64,000 nucleotides of DNA. It comes from Massilia sp. Root351 (GTDB lineage: Bacteria > Pseudomonadota > Gammaproteobacteria > Burkholderiales > Burkholderiaceae_D). A program made the translations under genes and the position numbers. The notes under the pieces were generated by a model. That model was not told the DNA's origin. It did not search any database and worked only from the letters and a program-made list of their open reading frames with translations. Shown here piece after piece: positions 24,737-35,375 of the stretch (positions within the stretch are counted from its first letter, which is position 1; each line of letters starts with the position of its first letter). The stretch is from assembly GCF_001425045.1 (NCBI RefSeq), contig NZ_LMDJ01000036.1, positions 124,001-188,000 on the forward strand, written 5' to 3'.

Positions 24737-25906
24737 CTAGCTATTGAAGAAGGCCAGCACATCGGCCTTGCGCGCATGCGTGTCGCGCTGGCCTAGCCGG
24801 ATTAGCTCGCAAGTATACGTGGATTCGAACAGCAGGTAGGAAGCCAGCGAGGAGCCGCGTGTTTCGGTGGCGCCTATGCCCGACAGCATGGTGCGGATCG
24901 GCGCCGGCAAGCTGCCGATGTGGCGGCTGGCGATATCGTCCAGCCGCTCGGACGGGGCGATCACCAGCAGCTGCACCGGCTTGAGCGGCGTCTGCGCCAG
25001 GTACTCGGGCGGCAGCAGCGACAAGGTCTTGTTGATGCGCTCCAGGCGCTCGATGTCGACCGCCAGGCTGTCGAGGAAAATCGAGGACAGCGCGTGGCCG
25101 GCGATCTGCGCCAGGCTGGGATAGCGCGCCGTCTCGGTGCGCTGCGCGGCCGGCTCGTGCAGGCGGCCTGCGCCGATCACCAGCACCTTGTCGGCGCCCA
25201 GGTGGATGGCCGGCGAGATCGGCGCCAGCTGGCGCATCGAACCGTCGCCGCAATATTCGTGCTGGCCGCCCAGGTACAGCGGCGTGGCCGGGAAGATGAA
25301 GGGAATCGCCGACGACGCCAGCAGGTGTTCGACGCCGATCTGGTCCTGCATGGCCACGCGCTGGGTGCGCACCCACGGCGCGATCTCGGCGGCGGTCTGG
25401 AAAAAGGTGACGTGCTGGCCGCCGGTGTAGGACGAGGCGGTGACGGCCAGCGCGTGCAGCAGGCCCTCCTGCAGCACCATGTCCAGGCGCGGCAGGTCCA
25501 GCATGCGGTGCAGCAGGCTGACCAGCGGCGTGTTGTCGAGCAGGGAGCGCGGCGGCGCGGCGCGCCATTTGCGCAGCAGCCAGCCGAAGGACAGCAGCGA
25601 CAGCCAGCGCGCGCCGGAACGGATCACGCCCAGCGAATCGGCGCGGTAGACCTGTTCGGCCGAAAAATTGAGCCACACGTCGAGCAGCTTTTGCACGCCT
25701 TCGCTGAAGTTGTCGGCGCGGCAGGCCAGCGCGGTGGCGTTGATGGCGCCGGCCGAGGTACCGCAGATGATGTTGAACGGATTGCGTGAAGGCGGCCAGC
25801 CTTCTTCCCACAGGATCGCGTTAATCGCTTGCAGCACTCCCACCTGGTAAGCGGCGCGCGCGCCGCCGCCGGAAAGGATCAGGCCTGTTTTCTTTTTCAT
25901 TCCCAT
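24737..25906 (-). CDS. Patatin-like phospholipase
   Basis: A 389-residue cytosolic or peripheral lipid acyl hydrolase. The patatin oxyanion loop GGGARAAY (13-20), the nucleophile S51 in GTSAG and the partner D221 in CGDGS form the Ser-Asp dyad. A hydrophobic loop at 95-115 may contact membranes. Length and the FYxx-type C-terminal half fit bacterial patatin proteins with a C-terminal extension. It precedes the hybrid kinase by nine bases, so both are probably on one transcript; no direct functional link is known. Ribosome-binding signals near the start are weak. Confidence 0.88.
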   Translation of the reverse strand: MGMKKKTGLILSGGGARAAYQVGVLQAINAILWEEGWPPSRNPFNIICGTSAGAINATALACRADNFSEGVQKLLDVWLNFSAEQVYRADSLGVIRSGARWLSLLSFGWLLRKWRAAPPRSLLDNTPLVSLLHRMLDLPRLDMVLQEGLLHALAVTASSYTGGQHVTFFQTAAEIAPWVRTQRVAMQDQIGVEHLLASSAIPFIFPATPLYLGGQHEYCGDGSMRQLAPISPAIHLGADKVLVIGAGRLHEPAAQRTETARYPSLAQIAGHALSSIFLDSLAVDIERLERINKTLSLLPPEYLAQTPLKPVQLLVIAPSERLDDIASRHIGSLPAPIRTMLSGIGATETRGSSLASYLLFESTYTCELIRLGQRDTHARKADVLAFFNS

Positions 25907-25924
25907 TTGTCAAGAGTAGCAGGG

Positions 25925-27688
25925 TCAGTCGCCGCGCACAACGCCTTCGCGGCGCGGGTCGGCGCCGCCGAACCACACTTCCTTGCCGTTGCGCGTGACG
26001 CGCATGATGCCCTGCAGGCCCGAATTCTGCTCATACTGGCGCACCTCGTGGCCGCGCGCCTTGAGCGCCGCCACCACGTCCGGCGACACCCGTGCCGCTT
26101 CCAGCTCGGTGGGGCCGTTGCGGCTGCCGAAGTTGGGCAGGCTGATGGCCTGCTGCACGTCCAGCTTCCAGTCCAGGGTGCCGACCAGCACCTTGGCCAC
26201 GTAGTTGATGATGGCCGAGCCGCCCGGCGAACCGGTCGACAGCACCAGCTTCCCGGTGGCCTTGTCGAACACCAGCGTGGGCGACATGGCGCTGCGCGGG
26301 CGCTTGCCCGGCTGCACGCGGTTGGCGATGGGGCCGTTCTCGTCCACCGAATCGAAAGAGAAGTCGGTCAGCTGGTTGTTCAGGATGAAGCCATCCACCA
26401 TCTGGCGCGAGCCGAAGGCGTCTTCCACCGAGGTGGTCATGGAAATCACGTTGCCGTAGGCGTCGGCCACCGACAAGTGCGAGGTGGCCGGGCTTTCAAT
26501 GGCGGTGTCCGCGCCCCACGCCACTTTCACGCTGTCCGGCACGCCGAAGCTGGCGCGTCCCATGGAGCGCTCGCCGATCAGGGCGGCGCGCTGCTGCAGG
26601 TAATGCTTGTCCAGCAGCGCCGCCGCGCCGTTGCCCGGCAGCGGCACGAAGTCGGTGTCGGCCAGGTAGCGCGCGCGGTCGGCGTAGGCCAGGCGGCCCG
26701 CCTCGGTGAACAGGTGGATCGCATCCGCGCCCAGCTGGCCGTTCACCGGCGCGTAGCGCTCGATGCCCTTGGTCTCCAGCACACCCAGCATCTGGGCGAT
26801 GGCAATGCCGCCCGAGGACGGCGGCGGCATGCCGCACACGGTCCATGCCTTGTAGTCGGCGCACACGGGATCGCGCTGCCTGGGTCGGTAATCGGCGATG
26901 TCGGCAGCCGTCAGCAGGCCGGGGTTGGTCGGGTGCGAGGCCACCTTGGCGGCGATGTCGGCGGCGATGCGGCCCTGGTAAAAGGCGTCCGCGCCGCCCT
27001 TGGCCACCTCGCGCAGGGTGCGCGCCAGCTCGGGGTTCCTCAGCACATGGCCCACCGGCCAGGGCTGCTTGTCCTTGTCGTAGAAATAGGCGGCGGCCAC
27101 CGGGTCGCGCACGATGTATTTGTCCCAGGTCAGCAGGCCGTTCAGGCGCGGGCTGACGGCAAAGCCGTTCTCGGCCAGCTTGATGGCGGGGCCGAACAGC
27201 GTGGCCCACGGCAGTTTGCCGTGCTCCTTGTGCGCCATTTCCAGCATGCGCAGCACGCCGGGGGCGCCGGTGGAACGGCCACCCACCACGCCCGCTTCGC
27301 GCGAGAGCGGCTTGCCGTTCGCATCCTGGAACAGCTTTTCGGTGGCGGCGGACGGCGCGGTTTCGCGGCCGTCGTAAGCCTGCACGCGCTTGCCGTCGAA
27401 GTGCATCACGAAGGCGCCGCCGCCGATACCGGACGATTGCGGCTCCACCAGCGTCAGCACCAGCTGGGTTGCGATGGCGGCGTCGATCGCGCTGCCGCCC
27501 TGCCTCAGTATCTCGTAGCCGGCGTTGGTGGCGTGCGGGTTGGCTGCCGCCACCATGAATTTCCCGGCGGTGACGCCGGTTTTTTCACTGTAGCCGGTGG
27601 CGATTTCGGGCGCGCGGTCCTGCGCGTGGACGGAAGGCACCAGCAGTGCGGGAAAGGCGGCCAGGGCCAGCGCGTGCAACTTGATCAT
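25925..27688 (-). CDS. ggt: Gamma-glutamyltransferase
   Basis: A 587-residue periplasmic enzyme that cleaves and transfers the gamma-glutamyl group of glutathione and related compounds. I chose the ATG ending at 27688, which has GGAGC upstream and gives a signal peptide (ALALAAFPALLVPSVHAQ). GGSAIDAAIA and GGGAFVMH in the large subunit and the autocleavage threonine T402 in ESPATSHLSVAD are present, followed by DAFGSRQ and the SPTLVF and GSPGGSAIINYV motifs of the small subunit. The proenzyme splits before T402. It follows the SDR gene but a terminator separates them. Confidence 0.93.
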   Translation of the reverse strand: MIKLHALALAAFPALLVPSVHAQDRAPEIATGYSEKTGVTAGKFMVAAANPHATNAGYEILRQGGSAIDAAIATQLVLTLVEPQSSGIGGGAFVMHFDGKRVQAYDGRETAPSAATEKLFQDANGKPLSREAGVVGGRSTGAPGVLRMLEMAHKEHGKLPWATLFGPAIKLAENGFAVSPRLNGLLTWDKYIVRDPVAAAYFYDKDKQPWPVGHVLRNPELARTLREVAKGGADAFYQGRIAADIAAKVASHPTNPGLLTAADIADYRPRQRDPVCADYKAWTVCGMPPPSSGGIAIAQMLGVLETKGIERYAPVNGQLGADAIHLFTEAGRLAYADRARYLADTDFVPLPGNGAAALLDKHYLQQRAALIGERSMGRASFGVPDSVKVAWGADTAIESPATSHLSVADAYGNVISMTTSVEDAFGSRQMVDGFILNNQLTDFSFDSVDENGPIANRVQPGKRPRSAMSPTLVFDKATGKLVLSTGSPGGSAIINYVAKVLVGTLDWKLDVQQAISLPNFGSRNGPTELEAARVSPDVVAALKARGHEVRQYEQNSGLQGIMRVTRNGKEVWFGGADPRREGVVRGD

Positions 27689-27699
27689 GTAAGCTCCAA

Positions 27700-27737
27700 A
27701 AATAAATCGGGCGCGCAACCAAGGCTGCGCGCCCGAT
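27700..27737 (-). terminator. Rho-independent terminator after the SDR gene
   Basis: ATCGGGCGCGCA (27706-27717) and TGCGCGCCCGAT (27726-27737) form a perfect 12-bp stem with an 8-base loop. On the minus strand it is followed by TTTATTTTT, ending transcription from 27761-28519 before ggt. Confidence 0.9.
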
Positions 27738-27760
27738 GACTGGAGCATCGTACCTGAAGT

Positions 27761-28519
27761 TTATTTCGGTTGCATGCGAATAGCGCCGTCCAGGCGGATG
27801 GTTTCGCCGTTCAGCATGACGTTTTCGATGATGGACTTGGCCAGCATCGCGTACTCGGAGGGCTTGCCGAGGCGCGGCGGGAACGGCACCATCTTGCCCA
27901 GCGCGTCCTGCACTTCGGCCGGCATGCCCAGCAGCATGGGGGTTTCGAAGATGCCGGGGGCGATGGTCATGACGCGGATGCCGCTGCGCGACAGGTCGCG
28001 CGCCATCGGCAAGGTCAGGCCGACCACGGCGGCCTTCGAGGCGCCGTAGGCGGCCTGGCCGATCTGGCCGTCGTACGCGGCCACCGATGCGGTGTTGATG
28101 ATGATGCCGCGCTCGCCGTGTTCAGCCGCCTCGGTCTTGCCCATGGCGTCCGCCGCCAGGCGGCACATATTGAAGGTGCCCACCAGGTTGATGTTCACGG
28201 TGCGCTGGAACACCTCCAGCGGATGCGGGCCGTCCTTGCCCACGGTTTTCACGGCCGGCGCCACGCCGGCGCAATTGATTAGGCCGCGCAGGGTGCCCAG
28301 TGCGGCGGCAGCTTCCACCACGGCCTTGCCGTCCGCTTCCGATGTGACGTCGCACTTGACGAACACGCCCTTCAGTTCAGCCGCCAGCGCCTGGCCGGCT
28401 TCCGCCTGCACGTCCGCCAGCACCACCTTGCCGCCCGCTTCCACGATCATGCGCGCGGTCGAAGCGCCCAGGCCCGACGCGCCGCCGGTGATGATGAATA
28501 CGTTGTCCTTGATTTGCAT
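27761..28519 (-). CDS. Short-chain dehydrogenase, type II 3-hydroxyacyl-CoA dehydrogenase-like
   Basis: A 252-residue SDR with the NAD-binding TGGASGLG at 11-18 and the catalytic S145, Y158 and K162. The overall sequence (VFIITGGASGLGAST, FVKCDVTSEADGKAV, GIFETPMLLGMPAEVQ) matches the HSD17B10 / 3-hydroxyacyl-CoA dehydrogenase type II group, which acts in branched-chain amino-acid and fatty-acid breakdown. A double LiuR-like site lies 59-80 bp upstream, consistent with control by a MerR-family regulator of branched-chain catabolism. It has its own terminator and appears monocistronic. Confidence 0.85.
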   Translation of the reverse strand: MQIKDNVFIITGGASGLGASTARMIVEAGGKVVLADVQAEAGQALAAELKGVFVKCDVTSEADGKAVVEAAAALGTLRGLINCAGVAPAVKTVGKDGPHPLEVFQRTVNINLVGTFNMCRLAADAMGKTEAAEHGERGIIINTASVAAYDGQIGQAAYGASKAAVVGLTLPMARDLSRSGIRVMTIAPGIFETPMLLGMPAEVQDALGKMVPFPPRLGKPSEYAMLAKSIIENVMLNGETIRLDGAIRMQPK

Positions 28520-28577
28520 GTCTTCCCCTAGTCTGAGTTCGGCTGGATGTTCGTTCGATTGCTGCGCTTGCGCTTAC

Positions 28578-28599
28578 TTTACGCTTACGTAAACGTAAG
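28578..28599. promoter_or_regulatory. Overlapping LiuR-like operators upstream of the SDR gene
   Basis: TTTACGCTTACGTAAA (28578-28593) and CTTACGTAAACGTAAG (28584-28599) both fit TTACG-N4-CGTAA. This is close to the site described for LiuR-type MerR regulators of branched-chain amino-acid catabolism. The match is from memory of the motif, and no liuR gene is in the window. Confidence 0.55.
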
Positions 28600-28612
28600 A
28601 CCCGATTGTAGC

Positions 28613-29089
28613 TCAACATTGCACCCAATGGCCATCGCTTCGGCAGGGGCGGCCCGACGGGTCGAGCAGCACCGGCCCGGTGCCCTGGTAGCGGGTACCG
28701 TTGGCGTCGCGGCAGCCGGCAGCGTCGCAAGTGCCCAGCGGGCGGCTGGCCGGCGGCGCGACAGGGGCCGGGAGCGGCGTGTAGGCGCTGGCGGGCGGAC
28801 GCGGCAGCTGGGGCAGCGGCTGGGACGGCGGCATGCTCAGGATGGCCTGCGGCACCGAACGGCGCTGGGTGAAATTGCGCGACGGCGCGGGACGGCAGGG
28901 TTCGACCAGCAGTTTCGTGCCGCCCGGGGCCAGCGAGCAGACCGGCAGCTTGCGGAACGCTTCGGCAGCCGCTGCGCCGCCCGACGCGTCCGGCACCACG
29001 CGCGGCAGCGCGGAACCGGGCTGTTGGGCGTGGGCGGCCGGGAACATGAGCTGGCAAAGGAGCAGCCCGGTGAACAGCGGAGTTTTCAT
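28613..29089 (-). CDS. Small exported Pro-rich protein of unknown function
   Basis: A 158-residue protein starting at the ATG ending at 29089, preceded by GGGAGG. The first 21 residues are a signal peptide (PLFTGLLLCQLMFPAAHAQ). The mature part has a Pro-rich centre and a Cys-containing end (CDAAGCRDANGTRYQG, then CRSDGHWVQC) whose four cysteines may form disulfides in the periplasm. No family is recognised. It lies between hppA and the SDR gene without obvious linkage. Confidence 0.65.
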   Translation of the reverse strand: MKTPLFTGLLLCQLMFPAAHAQQPGSALPRVVPDASGGAAAAEAFRKLPVCSLAPGGTKLLVEPCRPAPSRNFTQRRSVPQAILSMPPSQPLPQLPRPPASAYTPLPAPVAPPASRPLGTCDAAGCRDANGTRYQGTGPVLLDPSGRPCRSDGHWVQC

Positions 29090-29246
29090 GGCGTCCTCCC
29101 GCAGCGCGGAGATGAGCGCATGATAACGCGGCCCGGCCGGGCCTGGCGCACGCGGCACCACCGGCGCGCCCCGCAGGGCGGGTAGGCGGGGCGCCAAGCG
29201 TTCGCGGCGGCTCGGGCGGGGGACGCTGAGCTGCCCGCCCTATGGA

Positions 29247-31430
<2,184 letters not shown>

Positions 31431-31647
31431 ATTGTCCCCTTCGTTTGTTATCAAGCTCGACCACTACGACTTCGAAAGCCGGTCTTTTGGACCCGCTGCC
31501 AAACTGCGTACTGCACTGCGCTGATGCACCCGCCGCAGGACGGCGGGCCGAAAACAGAAGTTGAGGTCGAGTCTACAACAAACGTGGAAAATTAAGCAAT
31601 TCACCTTTGAATTGATTTTTGCTCAATGTGGGGAATTTGTGAACAGC

Positions 31648-33465
31648 TCAAAACTCCTCCCACTCATCGTTCACCACCGGAGCGGCCTTGCGCGGCTGGG
31701 ACGGCGCCGCGGCGCGCTCGATCAGCGGCGCGCGGCCGGCGCCGGACGACGGCGTCGCGGGCTGGGCCGCCGGCCTGGCCGGCGCGCGCTTGGCCAGCGT
31801 GGCGCGCACCGGCGCCACGCTGGCGCCGGACCGACGGCGCGCTGCGGCCGCCGCCGCCGATGCCACGCCGGCGCCGGCATGGCCGCCGTGCCGCATGCCG
31901 TCCAGCTTGAACACGCTGACCGCCTGCGCCAGTTCGCCGGCCTGGTCCTGCATGGACTGCGCGGCGGCGGCGGCCTGCTCCACCAGGGCCGCGTTCTGCT
32001 GGGTGGCGTTGTCCATTTCCGTGATCGCGCCGTTGACCTGGTCGATGCCCGCGCTCTGCTCCTGGCTGGCATGCGTAATGTCGCCCATGATGGCCGTAAC
32101 GCGCTCGATGCTGGCCACAACCTCCTGCATCGTGGCGCCGGCCTGCGCCACCTGGCGGGTCCCGGCGCCGACCTTGTCGACCGAATCGCCGATCAGCGTC
32201 TTGATGTCGCGCGCCGCGGCCGCCGAGCGCTGCGCCAGGTTGCGCACCTCGGACGCCACCACCGCGAAGCCCCTGCCCTGCTCGCCCGCGCGCGCCGCTT
32301 CCACCGCCGCGTTCAGCGCCAGGATATTGGTCTGGAAGGCGATGCCGTCGATCACGCCAATAATGTCGACGATCTTGCGCGAAGATTCGTCGATCGACTG
32401 CATCGTGCCCACCACGTCCGAGACCGCCTCGCCGCCCTTGCGGGCCACGTCGGAGGCGGCCAGCGCCATCTGGTTGGCCTCGCGCGCGTTGTCGGCGTTC
32501 TGGCGCACGGTGGAGGTCAGCTCCTCCATCGACGACGCGGTCTCCTCCAGCGCGCTGGCCTGCTGCTCGGTGCGCGACGACAGGTCCAGGTTGCCGCTGG
32601 CAATCTCGCTGGACGCCGAGGTGATGGCGTCGGTGCCGCTGCGCACCTGGCTCACGATGCGCACCAGGCTGTTGTGCATATCGTCCAGCGCGTGCAGCAA
32701 CTGCCCGGTTTCGTCCCTGGCGTACGGGCCGGCGGCCGTCCTGCCCTGGCCGCCGCCCTGTTCGCCGGTCAGGTCGCCGTCCGCCACGCGGCGCGCCATG
32801 TCCACCGCCTGCCGCATCGGGCGCGTGATGCCGGTGGCCAGCCACCACGCGAACGCCACGCTGAAAGCCACCGTCAGCAGCGCCAGCACCAGCTGCAAGT
32901 TGCGGCTTTGCGCGGCAATCGCGTCGATCTCGCGCGCAGCGTCGTCGATTTTCTTGTTCTGATGCTCCAGCAGCTTCTGCAGCATGGCCTCGTAACCCTT
33001 GGCCGCCGGCTGGTAATCCTTCTCCATCAGCGCGGCGGCCACGTCCATATTGCCGGCCGCCTTGGCCTTGTTGATGCCGTCGCGCGAGTCCACGTACGCC
33101 TTGCGCACGCCGCCCAGTTCGGCCATCAGCCGCTTGTCCTCGTCGGTGGAGAGCGCCTCGATCTGCTTGATCAGTTCCTGTGCCCGCTTGGTGGAATTGG
33201 CGATATCTTCGGCGAAGAACGGCGCCAGCGACGTGTCGCTGCTTTTGGCGATGGCGGTGGTGCGGCGGATGCCGGCAAACACGATGCGGTACCACTCGGA
33301 GATCAGGCGTTCCTTGGCCAGCGGTACTTCCATCATGGCGCGCGTGGCGTCGGCGCTGCCTTGCAGGCGGTAGATGCCGAAGCCGGTGTTGAAGATCATG
33401 CCGGCCAGCAGCACCGTGAAACCCAGCGCCAGGCGGCGGCCTATGCTCCAGTCCCTGATATTCAT
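31648..33465 (-). CDS. Methyl-accepting chemotaxis protein with CheR-docking tail
   Basis: A 605-residue chemoreceptor starting at the ATG ending at 33465 (GGGGAG upstream). A first membrane helix (about 10-32), a periplasmic four-helix sensor domain, a second helix (about 190-212), a HAMP domain and the signalling hairpin follow, with the conserved tip (IIGVIDGIAFQTNILALNAAVEAARAG, here read in parts). The C terminus is Ala/Arg-rich and ends in WEEF, a variant of the pentapeptide that tethers CheR and CheB. The ligand is unknown. It is followed at 217 bp by hppA, with no evident shared function. Confidence 0.92.
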   Translation of the reverse strand: MNIRDWSIGRRLALGFTVLLAGMIFNTGFGIYRLQGSADATRAMMEVPLAKERLISEWYRIVFAGIRRTTAIAKSSDTSLAPFFAEDIANSTKRAQELIKQIEALSTDEDKRLMAELGGVRKAYVDSRDGINKAKAAGNMDVAAALMEKDYQPAAKGYEAMLQKLLEHQNKKIDDAAREIDAIAAQSRNLQLVLALLTVAFSVAFAWWLATGITRPMRQAVDMARRVADGDLTGEQGGGQGRTAAGPYARDETGQLLHALDDMHNSLVRIVSQVRSGTDAITSASSEIASGNLDLSSRTEQQASALEETASSMEELTSTVRQNADNAREANQMALAASDVARKGGEAVSDVVGTMQSIDESSRKIVDIIGVIDGIAFQTNILALNAAVEAARAGEQGRGFAVVASEVRNLAQRSAAAARDIKTLIGDSVDKVGAGTRQVAQAGATMQEVVASIERVTAIMGDITHASQEQSAGIDQVNGAITEMDNATQQNAALVEQAAAAAQSMQDQAGELAQAVSVFKLDGMRHGGHAGAGVASAAAAAARRRSGASVAPVRATLAKRAPARPAAQPATPSSGAGRAPLIERAAAPSQPRKAAPVVNDEWEEF

Positions 33466-33573
33466 TTTTTCTCCCCAAAAGTAATCGGGCGTAAGAATTC
33501 CCGTCGCCCAGTGTAATGGCGCGCAGGCAAATCGGGTGTTGTACTTTGGTGCAGTGGGGAGGCTGAAACGGCG

Positions 33574-33595
33574 AGGCGGACCGGTCGGTCCGCCT
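33574..33595 (-). terminator. Hairpin downstream of adk, probable terminator
   Basis: AGGCGGACC (33574-33582) and GGTCCGCCT (33587-33595) form a perfect 9-bp stem with a 4-base loop, 28 bp after the adk stop. The following U-tract is short, so termination may be partial. Confidence 0.5.
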
Positions 33596-33622
33596 GCGAG
33601 GGTGCTGCTGAGATGGTGAAGC

Positions 33623-34279
33623 CTAGTTCGACAGGGCTGCGAACGCGCGGTCGCGGATTTCTTCCACGGCACCGATACCTTCGATCTTGCGGTACTTCGG
33701 CGCTGCCGCGTCGCCGGACTGGGCCCAGTTGTTGTAGTAGCCCAGCAGTACTTCGGTCTGGTTGTGGTACACGTCCAGGCGCTTCTTCACGGTCTCGGCC
33801 TTGTCGTCGTCGCGCTGCACCAGGTCTTCGCCGGTGACATCGTCCTTGCCGTCGACCTTGGGCGGATTGAATTTCACGTGGTACACGCGGCCCGAGGCAG
33901 GATGCGAGCGGCGGCCGCTCATGCGCTCGATGATGGCCTCGTCCGGCACGGCGATTTCCAGCACATAGTCCACCTTGACGCCGGCTTCCTTCATGGCGTC
34001 GGCCTGCGCGATGGTGCGCGGGAAGCCGTCGAACAGGTAGCCGTTCTCGCAGTCGCATTCCTTCAGGCGCTCCTTCACCAGGCCGATGATGATGTCGTCC
34101 GATACCAGCTGGCCAGCGTCCATGACCTTCTTGGCAGCCAGGCCCATTTCCGTGCCGGCCTTGATGGCCGCGCGCAGCATGTCGCCGGTGGAGATCTGCG
34201 GAATATTATATTTTTCCTTGATGAAATTCGCTTGGGTGCCCTTGCCGGCACCGGGTGCTCCTAACAGAATGAGACGCAT
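33623..34279 (-). CDS. adk: Adenylate kinase
   Basis: A 218-residue cytosolic enzyme converting ATP and AMP to two ADP. The P-loop GAPGAGKGT (7-15), the AMP-binding region (STGDMLRAAI), the DGFPRTIAQADAM motif and the LID (GRRSHPASGRVYHVKFNPPK, typical of long zinc-free lids) are all present. AGGA lies eight bases before the ATG. It follows kdsB after 146 bp, a usual betaproteobacterial order, and may have its own promoter. Confidence 0.97.
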   Translation of the reverse strand: MRLILLGAPGAGKGTQANFIKEKYNIPQISTGDMLRAAIKAGTEMGLAAKKVMDAGQLVSDDIIIGLVKERLKECDCENGYLFDGFPRTIAQADAMKEAGVKVDYVLEIAVPDEAIIERMSGRRSHPASGRVYHVKFNPPKVDGKDDVTGEDLVQRDDDKAETVKKRLDVYHNQTEVLLGYYNNWAQSGDAAAPKYRKIEGIGAVEEIRDRAFAALSN

Positions 34280-34425
34280 GAAAAGTCCTAAAACGATTAT
34301 AAGAATCTGGTGGTATGGTTGGAAATGCTGCCGCTTCGTCTACCTTCGTCACGAAACTTACCACAAAACGCCCGCCTGACGCCAGTTTGTGGACGATTTG
34401 GCATGGCTTTATGCTTGCTTAGTGG

Positions 34426-35187
34426 CTAATTGGCGAAATGCCGGCGCACGCGTTCCAGGTCTTCAGGCGTATCGACGCCGGCCGCCGGGGCCGAGTCGGT
34501 CACGTGGACGGCGATCGGATAGCCGTGCCACAGCACGCGCAACTGTTCCAGCGCCTCGATCGACTCCAGCGGCGACACCGCCAGCTGGGGATAGGCTTGC
34601 AGGAAATCGTTGCGGTATGCATACAGGCCGATGTGGCGCAGCGGCACATAGCCGGAACCGGCGCCCGGCAGCACGCTCGTGTCCAGGGCGAAAGCGTCGC
34701 GGTGCCAGGGGATGGTAGCGCGCGAGAAATACAGGGCGCGGCCGGCCTTGTCCAGCACCACCTTCACCACGTTGGGATTGAAAGCGTCGGCCGCATCGTG
34801 CAGCGGGTGGGCGCAGGTGGCCATCGGCACGTCGGCGCCGATGCGGGCGGCGGCGGCCGACAGCAGCGCCGGGTCGATCAGCGGCTCGTCGCCCTGCAGG
34901 TTCACCACCACCGCGTCCGGCGCCAGGTTCAGCGCGCGCGCCACTTCGGCGATGCGGTCGGTGCCCGACGGGTGGTCGGCGCGGGTCATGCACACTTCGA
35001 CGCCGTGCTGCCGGCAGGCGGCGCCGATGTCCTCATGGTCGGTGGCGACGATGATGCGGGCCGCGCCGGCCAGCGCTGCGCGCTCGGCCACGCGCACCAC
35101 CATGGGCTTGCCGCCCAGGTCGGCCAGCGGCTTGTTGGGCAGGCGGGTGGACGCCAGCCGCGCCGGGATGATGACGATGAAGCTCAC
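34426..35187 (-). CDS. kdsB: 3-deoxy-manno-octulosonate cytidylyltransferase (CMP-KDO synthetase)
   Basis: A 253-residue enzyme that activates KDO with CTP for lipopolysaccharide inner-core synthesis. The nucleotide loop IPARLASTRLPNKPL, the SGTDR and VNLQGDEPL motifs and the HIGLYAYRNDFL segment identify it. Translation starts with GTG, with AAGGGACGG upstream, 11 bp after the Trm112-family gene. Together with lpxK it makes this a cell-envelope operon. Confidence 0.97.
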   Translation of the reverse strand: MSFIVIIPARLASTRLPNKPLADLGGKPMVVRVAERAALAGAARIIVATDHEDIGAACRQHGVEVCMTRADHPSGTDRIAEVARALNLAPDAVVVNLQGDEPLIDPALLSAAAARIGADVPMATCAHPLHDAADAFNPNVVKVVLDKAGRALYFSRATIPWHRDAFALDTSVLPGAGSGYVPLRHIGLYAYRNDFLQAYPQLAVSPLESIEALEQLRVLWHGYPIAVHVTDSAPAAGVDTPEDLERVRRHFAN

Positions 35188-35198
35188 TGGTCCGTCCC

Positions 35199-35375
35199 TT
35201 ATTCCACCGCATCCTGCAGGGTGCGCGCCTCATCGGCCCACATGATGGGGATGCCATCGCGGATCGGGTAGGCCAGGCGGTCGCCGCGGCAAATCATTTC
35301 CTGGGCTTTTTTATCGTACTCCAGCGGGCCCTTGCAAACGGGGCAGACCAGGATATCAAGCAGACGAGCATCCAC
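35199..35375 (-). CDS. Trm112 family protein
   Basis: A 58-residue protein starting with GTG at 35375 (GGAGA upstream), which overlaps the end of lpxK by 20 bp. The CPVC pair at 11-14 and the CRGDRLAYPIRDGIPIM segment are typical of bacterial Trm112/YcaR proteins, which sit between lpxK and kdsB in many proteobacteria. The family is related to methyltransferase activator subunits; its role in bacteria is not settled. Confidence 0.9.
   Translation of the reverse strand: MDARLLDILVCPVCKGPLEYDKKAQEMICRGDRLAYPIRDGIPIMWADEARTLQDAVE

Noticed and set aside
21254..24796. Very long open frame antisense to the hybrid kinase gene
   Set aside because: It mirrors the GC-rich codon pattern of the kinase, is His/Gln/Arg-rich without domains, and has no ribosome-binding site.
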